This document shows, piece after piece, positions 26,601 through 36,640 of a stretch of DNA of 64,000 bases (its first letter is position 1; every line of letters begins with the position of its first letter). Below the pieces are notes generated by a model. The model saw nothing but the letters and a program-made list of their open reading frames with translations, searched no databases and was not told where the DNA came from. Position numbers and translations under genes: made by a program. The stretch comes from Symsagittifera roscoffensis (Eukaryota; Xenacoelomorpha; Acoela; Convolutidae): NCBI RefSeq assembly GCF_963678635.1, contig NC_087063.1, positions 48,991,220 through 49,055,219 of the forward strand, in the 5' to 3' direction.

Positions 26601-29357
26601 GGATTTACAGATTTATTGTCGAGATTACCTTCAGGTAAAGCACTTCCTACATCACATTACGATAGCGAATTTGTAGTGGCAACAGTACAAAAGATTGTAG
26701 AGAACCTCTCTGTAAATAAAGATTGTAAAAAGAACGAAGTGTATTATCCACTGGATGTAAATACGATTAGTAACTTGGATTGTAATAATCCAATGGGTGG
26801 AAAGAAAGATTTATCACAAAGCATCCAACGGTCGTTCTTCTCGAATATTCTGAATTACGTAAACGACACTATCAGAATTTGTAATTCCAATCACTCGCGT
26901 TCAGAGTCTTGCACAAGCGGTTGTGTTCCTTTAAACTTATCAAAATTTGATTTCAATTATTTTTACCTCTCAGACAAAACTTTCCTATTCTTTCTTGCCC
27001 AATCAGTATTATTAATCAATCAGTCATTAAATTCAGATCAAGAAAAACTGTTACAAGATTTTATTACATCGGTCAACGTGTTAAAAATTTCCCTCAGGGC
27101 AGAAAAGAAAGGAATCTTCTTGAATTTTAATAACGACATAATGTCAGATTTACACAAAAAACTGTTGGCCAAATACAAGGGAGATCTCAGATTACCAGAC
27201 AACCCGTTATCACTATCAGATCATTGTTCGAATAAGCTGATTAAACTCATGACGGACGAAGACAAAATCCTCAAGGAAGTAAAGAAGGCAGTACTCGAAG
27301 GCAAACCATTGGACAAATTCGGAGCCTATTTAAAGAACTTCCAGAGGGACATACATGTGAAAGAAGGGCTGTTATTCAACGATAACAAACTGATAGTGCC
27401 GGCTGCACTACGATCTCCTTTTTTGTCACTCCTTCACGAGACTCATCCAGGGCAGTTCGGGATGAAAGCCTTGGCAGAAAACATTTGGTGGCCACACTTA
27501 TACAGAGAGATTTACCATCACGGAAAGAATTGCACTCAGTGCATAATGGCCGGTAAGAACCTAAAAGTGTTACTAGGGAAGAACAAAACGGAGAAATTAC
27601 CGAACCTGACCGAACCAAATGAAGAAGTAGATTTAGACTTCGCCGGCCCATTGGACAAGAGCTGGGGTAACGAAAAATACCTTTTGTTATGCATTGACCG
27701 TTTTTCAAAGTTTCCCTCTGCTAAGGTAGTAAACAACACCTCGACTTCTTCAATTTTAACCTTCATGACAGATTACTGCCATCTTCACGGATTTCCAAAG
27801 TCCATCAGAGCCGACCATGGGTCATGTTTTACTTCGTTTGATTTTAGAAACTTCTGCGAGAAGAACAACATTAATTTAATTTTATGTACGGTTGGCGATC
27901 ATAGATCCAATGGGGTAGTAGAAAGACTCATTTACACGGTCAAAGCTAAGCTTCTGGCAATGTCGTTCAACGATCCAAAACCATCTTTAAATTCGGCTAT
28001 TGATAAAATTATTTGGAACATACGCTCGACGAAACAACCATCCATTGGATGCTCTCCTTTCTCAAAACATTTTAATAGATCTCCCAACACGTTCTGGAAA
28101 TCTTTGGTCTCTCACGCAATTAGTTTAGATAAGGGGAAATCAATCATAACGAAGGACAGAGCACAAGACTGGGGTGCCGATGATGCTTTCGAAGACGGCT
28201 ACCTAGAAGACAGATCAATCGAGGAAAGAGGCTATGAGAGCGACCCCGCTGACAAAGTAGACAGAAATCTTCAGCGAGCCCCACTGTCGAACCCCTTCAG
28301 TCAAGGAGGTAACTGGTTTAGGAAAACAGTTAACAGGAGGGAAGGAGAACCTTATTTTAAACCACTGGGGAGTAAACCCCTGTCAGACACGAAACATACG
28401 GTCACATTAGATAACGGACATTTGATAAGAAAATCGGACTTAGCCTTTAACAAAACCCAACCGGCAGCTCCTAAGACCTTCACGGCAAGACCGAAAGCGC
28501 TAATTAATACTAATGATTTAGCAGGCAAGCGAAAAAGAAACTCCCCTTCCAAGAGACGAGACTCGAATATAGGAGGCCCTTCGACGAATTTCACGCCAAC
28601 GGTTGGAAATTCGAGCAAAAAGAGGAGAACATTCTACACGACCTCGAAAGGTTCAAATTCACATTACAATAATCTTGATTCGTCGTTAGAGTTAGACCTT
28701 TGGGATAAAGTCATTGACGACTACTTGGGCACGGATGCGGAAATGGTATATAATACACCAACTGTTAAACTTCATAGTAATTTAGATCATTCAAGGAGTA
28801 CCACACAAAGCCAGACCAACACTGAGACAACTTGCAATATACCAACGGGCACAAGCGATGACCCAATTCGAGTAGATAGCTCTCCGGAGAAGACAGTGGA
28901 GACACCAAAAACCCCGATATCTTCAAAACATCGTGCTAGAAGAAATCCAGGCCCCCCGAAATTCTATGGCGATAGACGGTTTATCGTCCAAGTGACGCTC
29001 AGTACTGAGACGATGAGTGCAGTAGACTCCGATGACGAACCGCTTATTACGTTTTCCGGGGCGAAGAGTCCGAAACAAATTCCCTCATTCTGTATGACGT
29101 CCCCCTCCGATTATCTCACACCCATCGACGAGATCCCACGTCATACGATTTTGGTTGCTGAAACCACACAAGACGAACTGTCAACACCTTCCTCTCAGGC
29201 GATAAGGACTGCATGGGTATCGCCACCATTGGTAGAAGTTACCAGTAACACTCAGGAGGACAACATTAGTGACATTTCCTCGGGCATCGACACTGATGTA
29301 AGATTAGAAGCAGATAATTTCCATACTAGATACAATTCTACGGCCTCAAACTCCTAA
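23643..29357 (+). CDS. G1 gag-pol polyprotein (1,904 aa)
   Basis: One uninterrupted frame encodes the whole retrotransposon polyprotein. Gag covers about residues 1-330: a helical capsid-like region, then two zinc knuckles at 287-302 (C-x2-C-x7-H-x3-C, atypical) and 309-322 (canonical C-x2-C-x4-H-x4-C). The protease has Asp413 in a Val-Asp-Ser-Ala context, where Thr/Ser-Gly is usual. RT has Asp663 in Asn-Leu-Asp-Leu and Asp729/Asp730 in Tyr-Ile-Asp-Asp. RNase H starts with Asp877. Integrase has the His/Cys finger from His1265 and the triad Asp1332, Asp1391, Glu1427 (35-residue spacing between the last two). Residues from about 1,480 form a long polar tail with a Leu-Asp-Asn-Gly...Arg-Lys-Ser-Asp-Leu strand, a Lys-Lys-Arg-Arg cluster and a late Arg-Arg-Asn-Pro-Gly-Pro-Pro-Lys-Phe-Tyr-Gly motif. 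No frameshift or stop separates gag and pol. Confidence 0.95.
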   Translation: MAQSTTDSNLRGIPAFWPNHTVEPPTQWNNWIDQFHLAIIAKENLDLDNLKEPMEGETTLPILEGAQESETDQQRKARETRNKETMRVYEHAEEKRIAEEKRKFGGMRRYEADKKVRSILYLALGAEGKRVFAQKHPRVKILGISFKEFYEMLELAFIKPTNITFERYKLLSRKQKDRESYEQFWGALSDLARSCEIGINAEQEWIRDVFIFNMKNCDLQRRLLLETLNPLDALNQAIIDEKGYYNHLKLTNMTRSFNTTGNSGRGYKNFNNIKKEPSLNIERSNTCMKCGNAFTKGHLNVCPAKEIVCNICKYKGHFGRLCKSKGRKPAVNTVDEAVNSQNCSYSPEDLQMRSEENFCGVINAWTEEGISDNDDYSVLNIRTIYDTNGLETKKLVNIGLGDDAIVNLNIPVDSASPVSFLKQNVLHELRLRNPQLKVQPVEKKTRELYCGFTNDTINIIGKVVVRLQSNGWTADEAPFFITSGHERNILGNDNLPRIGIEIAQRQPLLPVNNISHTELCKSNNYSDTTLNLYHRYKGLFNRVGKIPSDRKVTHFHSPFKPIQTKGKRVPLHLLDNVKMELNRMEKEGHILKLNKCDEDCFISPIVITRKKDGSIKLALDSKLLNNQIFKNKYQMPNIHELINNIALELSSKESGEVWFSNLDLKNAYSQLQLCTDTSKQCNFSIVGGETTGTYRFLTGFYGLGDMPNEFQRVMDSLLKDIPFTNCYIDDILIASKGSFNEHKAILTNILNILDNKNMAVKWEKCAFFQKEIEWLGFKISKSGVKPLVGKSDSIKNLPNPKNISELRSFFGSINQYMKFVTNLSALSSPLRPLLVKKSVYQWNDEHTKAFEELKQQIVKITENNHFDIKRMSRLKTDASHNGLGATLEQWNGENWVTIAFASRFLNNHESKYSTNELELLGVVWATEHFKNYLYGAEFEIVTDHKALLSALNANHSNKTMHSRLTRWVNRLLPFNFKIKHIPGKDMGFTDLLSRLPSGKALPTSHYDSEFVVATVQKIVENLSVNKDCKKNEVYYPLDVNTISNLDCNNPMGGKKDLSQSIQRSFFSNILNYVNDTIRICNSNHSRSESCTSGCVPLNLSKFDFNYFYLSDKTFLFFLAQSVLLINQSLNSDQEKLLQDFITSVNVLKISLRAEKKGIFLNFNNDIMSDLHKKLLAKYKGDLRLPDNPLSLSDHCSNKLIKLMTDEDKILKEVKKAVLEGKPLDKFGAYLKNFQRDIHVKEGLLFNDNKLIVPAALRSPFLSLLHETHPGQFGMKALAENIWWPHLYREIYHHGKNCTQCIMAGKNLKVLLGKNKTEKLPNLTEPNEEVDLDFAGPLDKSWGNEKYLLLCIDRFSKFPSAKVVNNTSTSSILTFMTDYCHLHGFPKSIRADHGSCFTSFDFRNFCEKNNINLILCTVGDHRSNGVVERLIYTVKAKLLAMSFNDPKPSLNSAIDKIIWNIRSTKQPSIGCSPFSKHFNRSPNTFWKSLVSHAISLDKGKSIITKDRAQDWGADDAFEDGYLEDRSIEERGYESDPADKVDRNLQRAPLSNPFSQGGNWFRKTVNRREGEPYFKPLGSKPLSDTKHTVTLDNGHLIRKSDLAFNKTQPAAPKTFTARPKALINTNDLAGKRKRNSPSKRRDSNIGGPSTNFTPTVGNSSKKRRTFYTTSKGSNSHYNNLDSSLELDLWDKVIDDYLGTDAEMVYNTPTVKLHSNLDHSRSTTQSQTNTETTCNIPTGTSDDPIRVDSSPEKTVETPKTPISSKHRARRNPGPPKFYGDRRFIVQVTLSTETMSAVDSDDEPLITFSGAKSPKQIPSFCMTSPSDYLTPIDEIPRHTILVAETTQDELSTPSSQAIRTAWVSPPLVEVTSNTQEDNISDISSGIDTDVRLEADNFHTRYNSTASNS
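23644..23661 (+). promoter_or_regulatory. G1 primer-binding site
   Basis: TGGCGCAGTC directly after the LTR, complementary to serine-tRNA 3' ends as I recall them. Unusually, this site is inside the coding sequence: the A ending the LTR and the TG opening the PBS form the gag start codon. Confidence 0.75.
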
Positions 29358-29753
29358 AACTTTTAAACTGTGGTAACATGACATGTTACGTATTTGATTT
29401 TAGCTTGTATCCATTGGATACCCAGATTATTTTTTTTTCTCTCTTGTGTAGCATTTACCTAGTTAGTGAGTTAGTTAGTTGTCTTTAATTGTACAAACAT
29501 CACATAAACCCAATTGTACATATCATTTTGTACAGTCAGTGTTGATATCTGTGTAAACTTGTAAGTAGCCTGTATATATCACCATATAATTACCTCCATT
29601 GTAATTTGTACTCTCTGTAAAAATCCATTGGTGCAAAATGCGGTTACGTTTTGTTTCTTCTTTGGCCCTGGTGGAGCGAGGGGAGATGGAGTATATGTGT
29701 GATATTGGTTACATCATTGAGCGGGCAGATATTAATTTTTGTGCACTGGGGAA
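29358..29753 (+). other. G1 3' noncoding region with polypurine stretches
   Basis: About 400 bases between the stop codon and the 3' LTR. A purine-rich run (GAGCGAGGGGAGATGGAG) is at 29,675-29,692. The short GGGGAA immediately before the LTR at 29,748-29,753 is the candidate polypurine tract. Confidence 0.6.
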
Positions 29754-29966
29754 TGTTGTGATTCAGTATTTTTGGTATGTTATAACCTTGACCTCTATGA
29801 CCTAATTACGTACCAGTCAATTATAACGCTACGAAGTCCAGTGGACTTCGAGTCACTAGTTGCTCTTTTTAGACTACAGTCAGTTTTAATTCAAACATTA
29901 CTTTTATCCTCTTTTAACTTTAGTTAGATACACAAGTTACCATTGGTACATCTTAACTCTTTATTA
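29754..29966 (+). repeat. 3' LTR of G1
   Basis: 213 bp, TGTTGTG to CTTTATTA, about 98.6 percent identical to the 5' LTR by eye (three differences). Confidence 0.93.
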
Positions 29967-30834
29967 AGATCTTAGCAGTTTTTCACCAGCATTCGCGAAG
30001 AAATATTGATGACTTTTGAGCCATCAATTAAATCAGCTTTAACACTCAATATCCCAAAACGTAGACACATTGTAATTTTGCACCATTCTTGAGTCAATAA
30101 CTTGTGTGCTAGAAGCAATAATTACAATATTGGAGATTTTGAAAGAAATCTCGAAAGTTTTAGAAATGAGTATCCATTGAAACGTTACTGAGAAGACTCT
30201 GAGAGATAGCCGATTTTGCAACTTAACATTCACTTTTTATAAGAGATTCAGCGACGGAAAAAGGCTATTGCTGTGGTACTACGAGATTTCCAAACGATTA
30301 ACAATATGGGACCTCAAGATGAGAAAACAGTTTGTGCTAAACTGTTATTTCTTCGAGCAATCAGCTAACGTCCGCCTACTAGAATGAACGCTTTTGGGCG
30401 CATAGTTAACCTGCTTTGGTGTATGTTATGCGTGTTAATTTCTTATTCCACCCAAATTTTTAAGTTTTGCTAATTCTTTACATTATTCAAAGTATAAATG
30501 CAGAAAACACAACCTTGATCGCACTGATTGACTTGACTACGGAAAACGCGATCACTTTAGCCTGAAACCGATTTCTAACAAGGCCAAATTTTGAGCAGAT
30601 TTGAATGTGGTAATTTTTGCCTGGAGCTATTTTCTGTATTTTGCTCTAGTCAGGGTGAAATTCTGCAGTTTATTTCAAACGAATTTGAACATTTTACCAA
30701 AGAATCAGTTTTTATTTACCAATTCGGCTGATTTATTAGCAGGCCTGGGATTTTAGCTAAAGGACTATTTTTTGCAGTTAACTATCTATTTCTGAGAAAA
30801 TGGAAATCATAAACTAATCAACGAGATGCGTTTA
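29967..30834. other. Unannotated spacer
   Basis: No gene recognised. Moderately AT-rich unique-looking sequence between G1 and TIR element C. Confidence 0.4.
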
Positions 30835-32278
30835 CCCTTGTTGACCAAAAATGCTAGTCATACAACTTTCATATATGAAAAAATGGTAATCATAAACTTT
30901 TCATGCAATTCCATCAGTACAGAAAATTGCATGAAAGGTCTATGATTAATATTTTTGACCGACTTTCGATACAAAAGTAACGGAATATTTGTGCTCGGGG
31001 TGGGTTTTTTTTCTTCAGACAAATTTCGACTTTGTAACTAGCCATTTTTGACGGAATTTTTTTTAATCATTCAAAAGGTATTGTTGCCCTGAGCTCAAAT
31101 TTGAAAAGATATTTCACCTGTGAACATTTTTTGTAAAGTCATAGGTGTTTAAAGATTGCCATTTTGGCCAATTTGGGATAATTAACGCGCTATTAACTCG
31201 CTATTAACGTGTAAGCGGAAATTTAATCCGTCTTAGAAATCGTTCCAAATTGGTTGGAAGACGCTTATTTGTCACTAATTGATTTGATATAAGGAGCGAA
31301 ATCTCTTCTTTTGTAATCTATATGGCGTGTGGAGGATGATTTTCATTTAAAAAATTCAAATTTTAGAAAAAAAAATTCATTTTATTTTAATACATTTAAA
31401 TTTTTAATGTTGTTATTACTGCCCCATAAAACCTTAAAAGGCAGACGGAACATTCAGGGATTCGCCCTGATACGAGCAGTCTTGTTTCATATACGGAAGT
31501 TGTATGACTAGCATTTTTCCATAAACCAAAAATATTGATTTTTAACATTTTAATTTCTCAAAATTTTTTGGTTGTGTTCGTAACCGAACACAAATGAAAT
31601 AAACCTTGGTTACTCAAACGTAGTATCCAAAGGTTTTGCCGTCTCGCATTAATAGTGCATTGGAAACCGCCTAAATGCGTTAATTATTTCTTACACAAAA
31701 AATATAACGAATAAAGTTGCAAACTTTTAAATTTTGGCAAAAATTTTCAAAGGTGATTATTTCTAAAATTTGAATTTTTAAATAACCAGATATTGATCAA
31801 GGCATACAAAAACAAAACAGGTCATAAAAAGACAAGAGGAGTGTTAAGCGTTTTTGAAAAAATTTATGAAGAGAAAAGGTAAAAAATCCAATATTAGTAT
31901 ATCCAGGCCTACGTTATACACACAAAAATTAAATTTTGCATGCAAAAAATTTTTTTTCCAAAAAATGTTTATTTGAGTACGAATATCAATTTGCGTTTGA
32001 AAAAAAACACAGAAAAAAATTTTGGGGGCAAATTCAAAAATACTTTGAAAAATTTTCGTCGTAGTCATCAAAAAAATGCTAGATTTGACAAAAATTTTTT
32101 CTTTTTTATTTAGTACGATACTCCGAATTTTATGCCAAAACAAGATAAAAGTTTTTTCGAAAATTCGACGAAACAGTTTTAGCAAAATGTATGAACCTTG
32201 AATAATTAGTATTTTTTCATAGACTTAATTTATGGAGTTGTATGATTAGCATTTTTGGTCTATGGAGGTCAACTCGGG
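30835..32278. mobile_element. TIR element C (CCCGGGTTGAC family)
   Basis: The left end CCCTTGTTGACCAAAAATGC and the right end (reverse complement CCCGAGTTGACC, then CAAAAATGCTAATC) are degenerate inverted repeats of about 45 bases. Internal sequence at 31,500-31,640, including GTTCGTAACCGAACACAA, is present in inverted orientation in element B (53,130-53,220), and more weakly in A. No transposase ORF; about 1.44 kb. Confidence 0.6.
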
Positions 32279-33693
32279 TAATTTTAAATAGTTCTGCCGA
32301 AATTCTCCAGAATACCGACAATATTTTAAATTATACGCCGACATTGACATCTTTGCCGGTAATCACATGAAACGGGGGAGTTGGTTAGATGCCGTAAGAA
32401 ACAAAAAATAAAATTTCAAAAAACTGGTCAAAATTTGAAATACTTGGGTTTTCTCTCAGACTCGCTACATTTTTCAACGAAAAACTTTTTGAAAGTGATA
32501 ACTTTTATTGCCATTATTGCCGAAATATTTATAAAAACGCGAATTTCACTTAACTTTTCTTCAACTAACTCTTTGGTTTTTAAGAAACTTTTTAGTTAAC
32601 TAAAATCGTTTTTTTTACTTAACTAAAATCCGGGGCATGTTTATCAGTCGAATTACAATTGTGAACAAAATATTTGGAGATGGTGCTCAAATTGGATTGC
32701 CTAATTCTAGCCAATTGGATTGAAGCAAAACCATTTCAGTTCAAGATGTTTTGAATTATTGATTTTTGGGCGGAATATTAGGTAAAAAGACCCCTATTTC
32801 CGTTTGTTTTTTATCATATTTGACGATAGAATAGAAAAAAAAATGTTTAAATATGAATATAAGGCCAGACAATATTTATCGGGTATCTAATAAACTTCTT
32901 GAAAACTATTTTTCGAGCAATCGAAAATGGTCTCCAGAAATACTAAAGCTGCCAAAAATATTTCTAGCTTACAAAGGAACTTAGAAAGATTTGATTTTTT
33001 GACATAGTTTGCTATCAGCGGCGTTCTCAAGAATTTTGTCATGCGGAGATTTAATTGACTTTTTTAGGTCAGCCCTTTCGAAGTTTGGATTTTCTGCGCA
33101 ATCTGTACGAAAAAAATACCCTCTCGAAAATTTGGCAGCCAGAACTGAGCGAAAATAGACAACAGCGGACACCCGCCAACCTCGCTCTCCTGGGCACGGT
33201 ACTTATTAATATCATCAGATTACTAGACCAATAATAATCGTACTCATAAAACCGTTTTGAAATCATCTGGACTCAAGTTCTGGAACTAATTGATCGTGCG
33301 ACTGGGTTGGAGGTCGATCTCTTCCCTTTCCCCCTCACCAACCTAAGGGTGCCCTTTTGGTATTGTTTCATCAAATCCATTTTAGGCCGGCCAACCCTAA
33401 AATTTTCTTAAGACATTTTTGACGGCATTTTTTAGACTGGTTTTGGAACCTTTTTTTCAAAAACTTTGAGATCGCATTTTTGAGACAGCATTTTTCAAAC
33501 ATTTGCCTGCGGCGGAAAATTTTTGGTCACACGGGGCCTTTGTAGTTTCTTGGAGCGCTCGGAAAACCAATTTGGTCGACTTTAAAAAAGGTCAATAAAA
33601 ATTTTGAAAATCCGCCCCTTCCCCTCGAGAAAATCCTAAATCCGCCTCTGCGCATATATCTGTGACTTGAGTACTTGAAAACTCAGTACTTAC
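32279..33693. other. Unannotated spacer before the 34-kb exon
   Basis: AT-rich sequence. A minus-strand ORF pair at 32,981-33,266 follows an acceptor-like site but shows no family I know. Within the presumed anoctamin intron 1. Confidence 0.4.
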
Positions 33694-34178
33694 GCGAGAT
33701 CTCTCTCTGTCAATGGGTTCTGAAGCTTCAAACCCAAAGGTATATTTGTCTCATCAATTTCGCTGTCGTCGGCACTTAACACTTCTTCACATCTCTTGGT
33801 CACACAAACATTACAATCGGCGTGAAACACAGATACGTTCTCGTGAGAGTGAACGAGCCACCTATTCACATACCCACTTGTCATTGGATACTGTCTAGAG
33901 TCAACTTCATTGGTCACTATTTCAGCCAATCGGACGCGATTTTCTTCTCTGTAAAATTTTTCCATTAAATAATCGGGTTGTTTTCTCTTCTTGTGGGATT
34001 TGGTCTTCGTTTTATTGGCTGGGTTTTTGCTCTGGCTGATTTTTCTTCGATTAACGTGGTCGTAACATTCGTCATCTTCGTATGGTGAAATCTTGGTCTT
34101 TTCAGAGTAAGTCACAATACTCGGAACTTCGGGAAGTTTTCGTCGCGTTGATGGTCGAATTTGAACACGGTCACCCAT
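33694..34178 (-). CDS. Probable anoctamin exon 1 (N-terminal cytosolic region)
   Basis: An ORF starts with Met-Gly-Asp-Arg-Val at 34,178 and runs 161 codons plus two bases to a consensus donor (CTCGC then GTAAGT). Its product is hydrophilic, with a basic Lys/Arg/His cluster near residues 50-70 and no membrane segment. The two leftover bases (GC) are what exon 2 at 21,154 needs to complete a codon (Ala), and there is no competing gene between them. That makes it a good candidate for the first coding exon, across a 12.5-kb intron that holds gypsy element G1. The link is an inference: phase agreement alone has a one in three chance of being accidental. It could instead be the first exon of an unrelated gene. 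Confidence 0.55.
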
Positions 34179-36640
34179 TTATCATTAATTCAATAAGTTA
34201 ATATCGGTTATATCTTTTTAATACTATTTATTTCTTTGGTTACATTTTAGTGTTTTTGCGCTCTTGAAAGCGAGAAAGTTGTTGTAATAAAAATGACGCA
34301 GAATAATAGATGTTAAAAGGGATTAGAAAATTAAATGGTTGAAACAAAGAAATAATTCTTGTAATTGAATTAGATTCTTTTGAAATAACAAAAAAAATGA
34401 CGCAGAGAAATAGATGTTAAAAGGGATTAGAAAAATTAATGGTTTAAACAAAGAATTAAAACCGTTAGCTACAAAATTCTTATGGAAGAACTATTGAAAA
34501 AAAATTATTTTGGTAGTTTCGCAAGCGCGCCATATGGTATCAGTCTGTCATTGAGAACTTTCCTTTCTCCTCTTGTGCTTTTTTTGCTTTTCCTACGCAC
34601 TTGAAATTCTCGTTGATTGAACTTAGCGATGCGAAAAACACAAAAACACAAGATGTTTATTCTGACCTTATAGGAACAAAGTCTCTGAATAAAAGTGGCT
34701 CTATTTGCATTTTTTTTGATCTTAGCTTTTAAAATGAAAAGTTCTGAAAAAATAAGCAGATCCAAAAAAAATTCTCGATAAGTGCACTTGCTGAATTTAA
34801 GGATTTTTAGTCAAAAACCTGTCATAAATAATACATAGCTCTGTTGCTTACTGAACTGAGAAAACGAAGAAAATGATGTTTCTGATTTGATGAACTGAAA
34901 GTCAAAACTGCGTCATTTCATACTTCAGTGTATAGTCTTGCGTGACAAAGGTTTCAAAATTGGTTGCTGAAGTGTTATTTATGAAGTAGATGTTCTTCGC
35001 ATCTATCCTTTAAAGCTGCATTTGAATGTGCTTATTGGTCTTTGATAGAAGATCAAGCATACCAATTGTCTTCGTGAGCTGTTTTTATTGTCTTTTGTTG
35101 AAAACTTGTTGCGATTTCTGATGTATATAAGCTACATCATTATTAGCATCCTGAACAGTTTTTGTTGATTAGTTTATCATCAATTCAATGGACCATCAAC
35201 ACTCTTAAGTTTGAAATTTGACAATGCAGCCAATCTCATTTTTACGGGGCTATAGAACTGAGGGTGAATGACAAGAAGACATGTCTATTCTAGACAGTGA
35301 ACTTATGAGAGAAAGTAAAGCCACCAAGCAGAAGTAAAGGCACTTAATTAAAAGAAAAGTATTAGACAAATTTTTAATCACATTTTATTACAGCAGTTAG
35401 ACTTAGTTTTGTTAGTTTGAGGGCAAATTTTTGTGAAACAATTATTCGTTTACCGCCTTGTTCGTCCAATGAACCGCCAAAATGCCTTCATTTTGTTTGC
35501 TTTGCCCTTTAATAAGTTCACTGTCCTGATCAGACTTTGTCATTTGATGGATTTTAGCATACAGGCAGTTGAAATAACCTTTTTGATGCTCCTTTAACTT
35601 GCTACCCGTACCTAGTGAAATTTTTAATTCAGATCTGAAATAATAATTTCAGATCCAAATATCAAATCTAAAATGGGTTGTGAAATGTTGAAATAATGCT
35701 TGGCTACGTTAAGAATATCAAATTTTTTTTTCATAGTCACAGTCACGGGACATAGAAGTTGCAACTTTTTGATTTCAGCAAAAATTGAACGAACTTTTTC
35801 TTCACGTTCTTATTGTGTTCTCTGCAACAATTTAAGATATAATTTTTGGGCTCAAATTAGTTATTTGGGAAGCTGATGAGCCTGATTTACTCATTATTTA
35901 CCTAAGAATGACAAATAACAGAATTAACAAAGTTACTCGGTCCGGTGTCGAGAAACGATCATATCTGTTTTCTTGACCCATTTACTAAAACTTCTTGGTG
36001 GCTTATACCAAGAAATTGGACAGAATTTACACTTAACAAAACTGCTAATGAGACTCATGTGCTTAGACTAAGGCAGTAGTTTTGAGAAACATTTGCTACT
36101 GGTATGGTTTTTTGATGACCGAATTCGATCATCAGAGCAAAGTTATTCAAAAAATTTTACGCCGTTTTCTTACGCCGGACCAAATAACTTTGTTACTTCA
36201 GTTAACTGTCATTTTAGGAAAAATAATGAGGAAGTCAAGCTCATCAGCTATCGAAAGAAATAAATTGGGCCTAAAAATTCAAGATCCTCATATTGTTTGT
36301 GAGTTTGTTTCCACAGCAAGAAAACTAGTCATGATATGCTGGCTAATTAACCTTTTTCAAAACCTGTTTTTTCTCAAGTTTTAGCCTGGTTAAGCCCTTT
36401 CAATTAGTTCAATCAACCTTTTGTCGAAATGCAAGCCCAGTATCTTAAATAGTTGCAGAGAAAACGAACAAAACGTGAACAAAAACTTCGTTCATTTGCT
36501 GGCTTCTATGCCCCTTGACTGAATTTTAGTTCAGAAAAATTTGTTTCAGATCTAACTTCGTATCTGAAATCTTGTTTGATTTGGCTGTTCAGATGTGACA
36601 AAATTTAATTCAAATCTACTTTCAGATCTGAAAGTTTGTG
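34179..36640. other. Region upstream of the putative first exon
   Basis: Holds a tandem duplication of about 75 bp (34,291-34,368 and 34,391-34,466, built on ATGACGCAGA then ATAGATGTTAAAAGGG). Repeated AGATCTGAAA motifs occur near 35,630 and again at 36,530-36,640. A 100-codon ORF at 36,082-36,384 has no recognisable features. If the 34-kb ORF is the first coding exon, the promoter should lie here, but I see no convincing core promoter. Confidence 0.4.

Larger units (their letters stand above)
23431..29966 (+). mobile_element. Ty3/gypsy element G1, structurally intact
   Basis: Two 213-bp LTRs differing at three positions flank a single open gag-pol frame. PBS and a short polypurine stretch lie in the expected places. 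The insertion is antisense to the anoctamin gene if exon 1 at 34 kb is accepted. The flanking bases do not form a target-site duplication (TGAA before, AGAT after), which is odd for so young-looking an element. Confidence 0.95.

Noticed and set aside
36082-36384. 100-codon plus-strand ORF
   Set aside because: No family features, no supporting splice or promoter context, and AT-rich sequence readily gives such frames.
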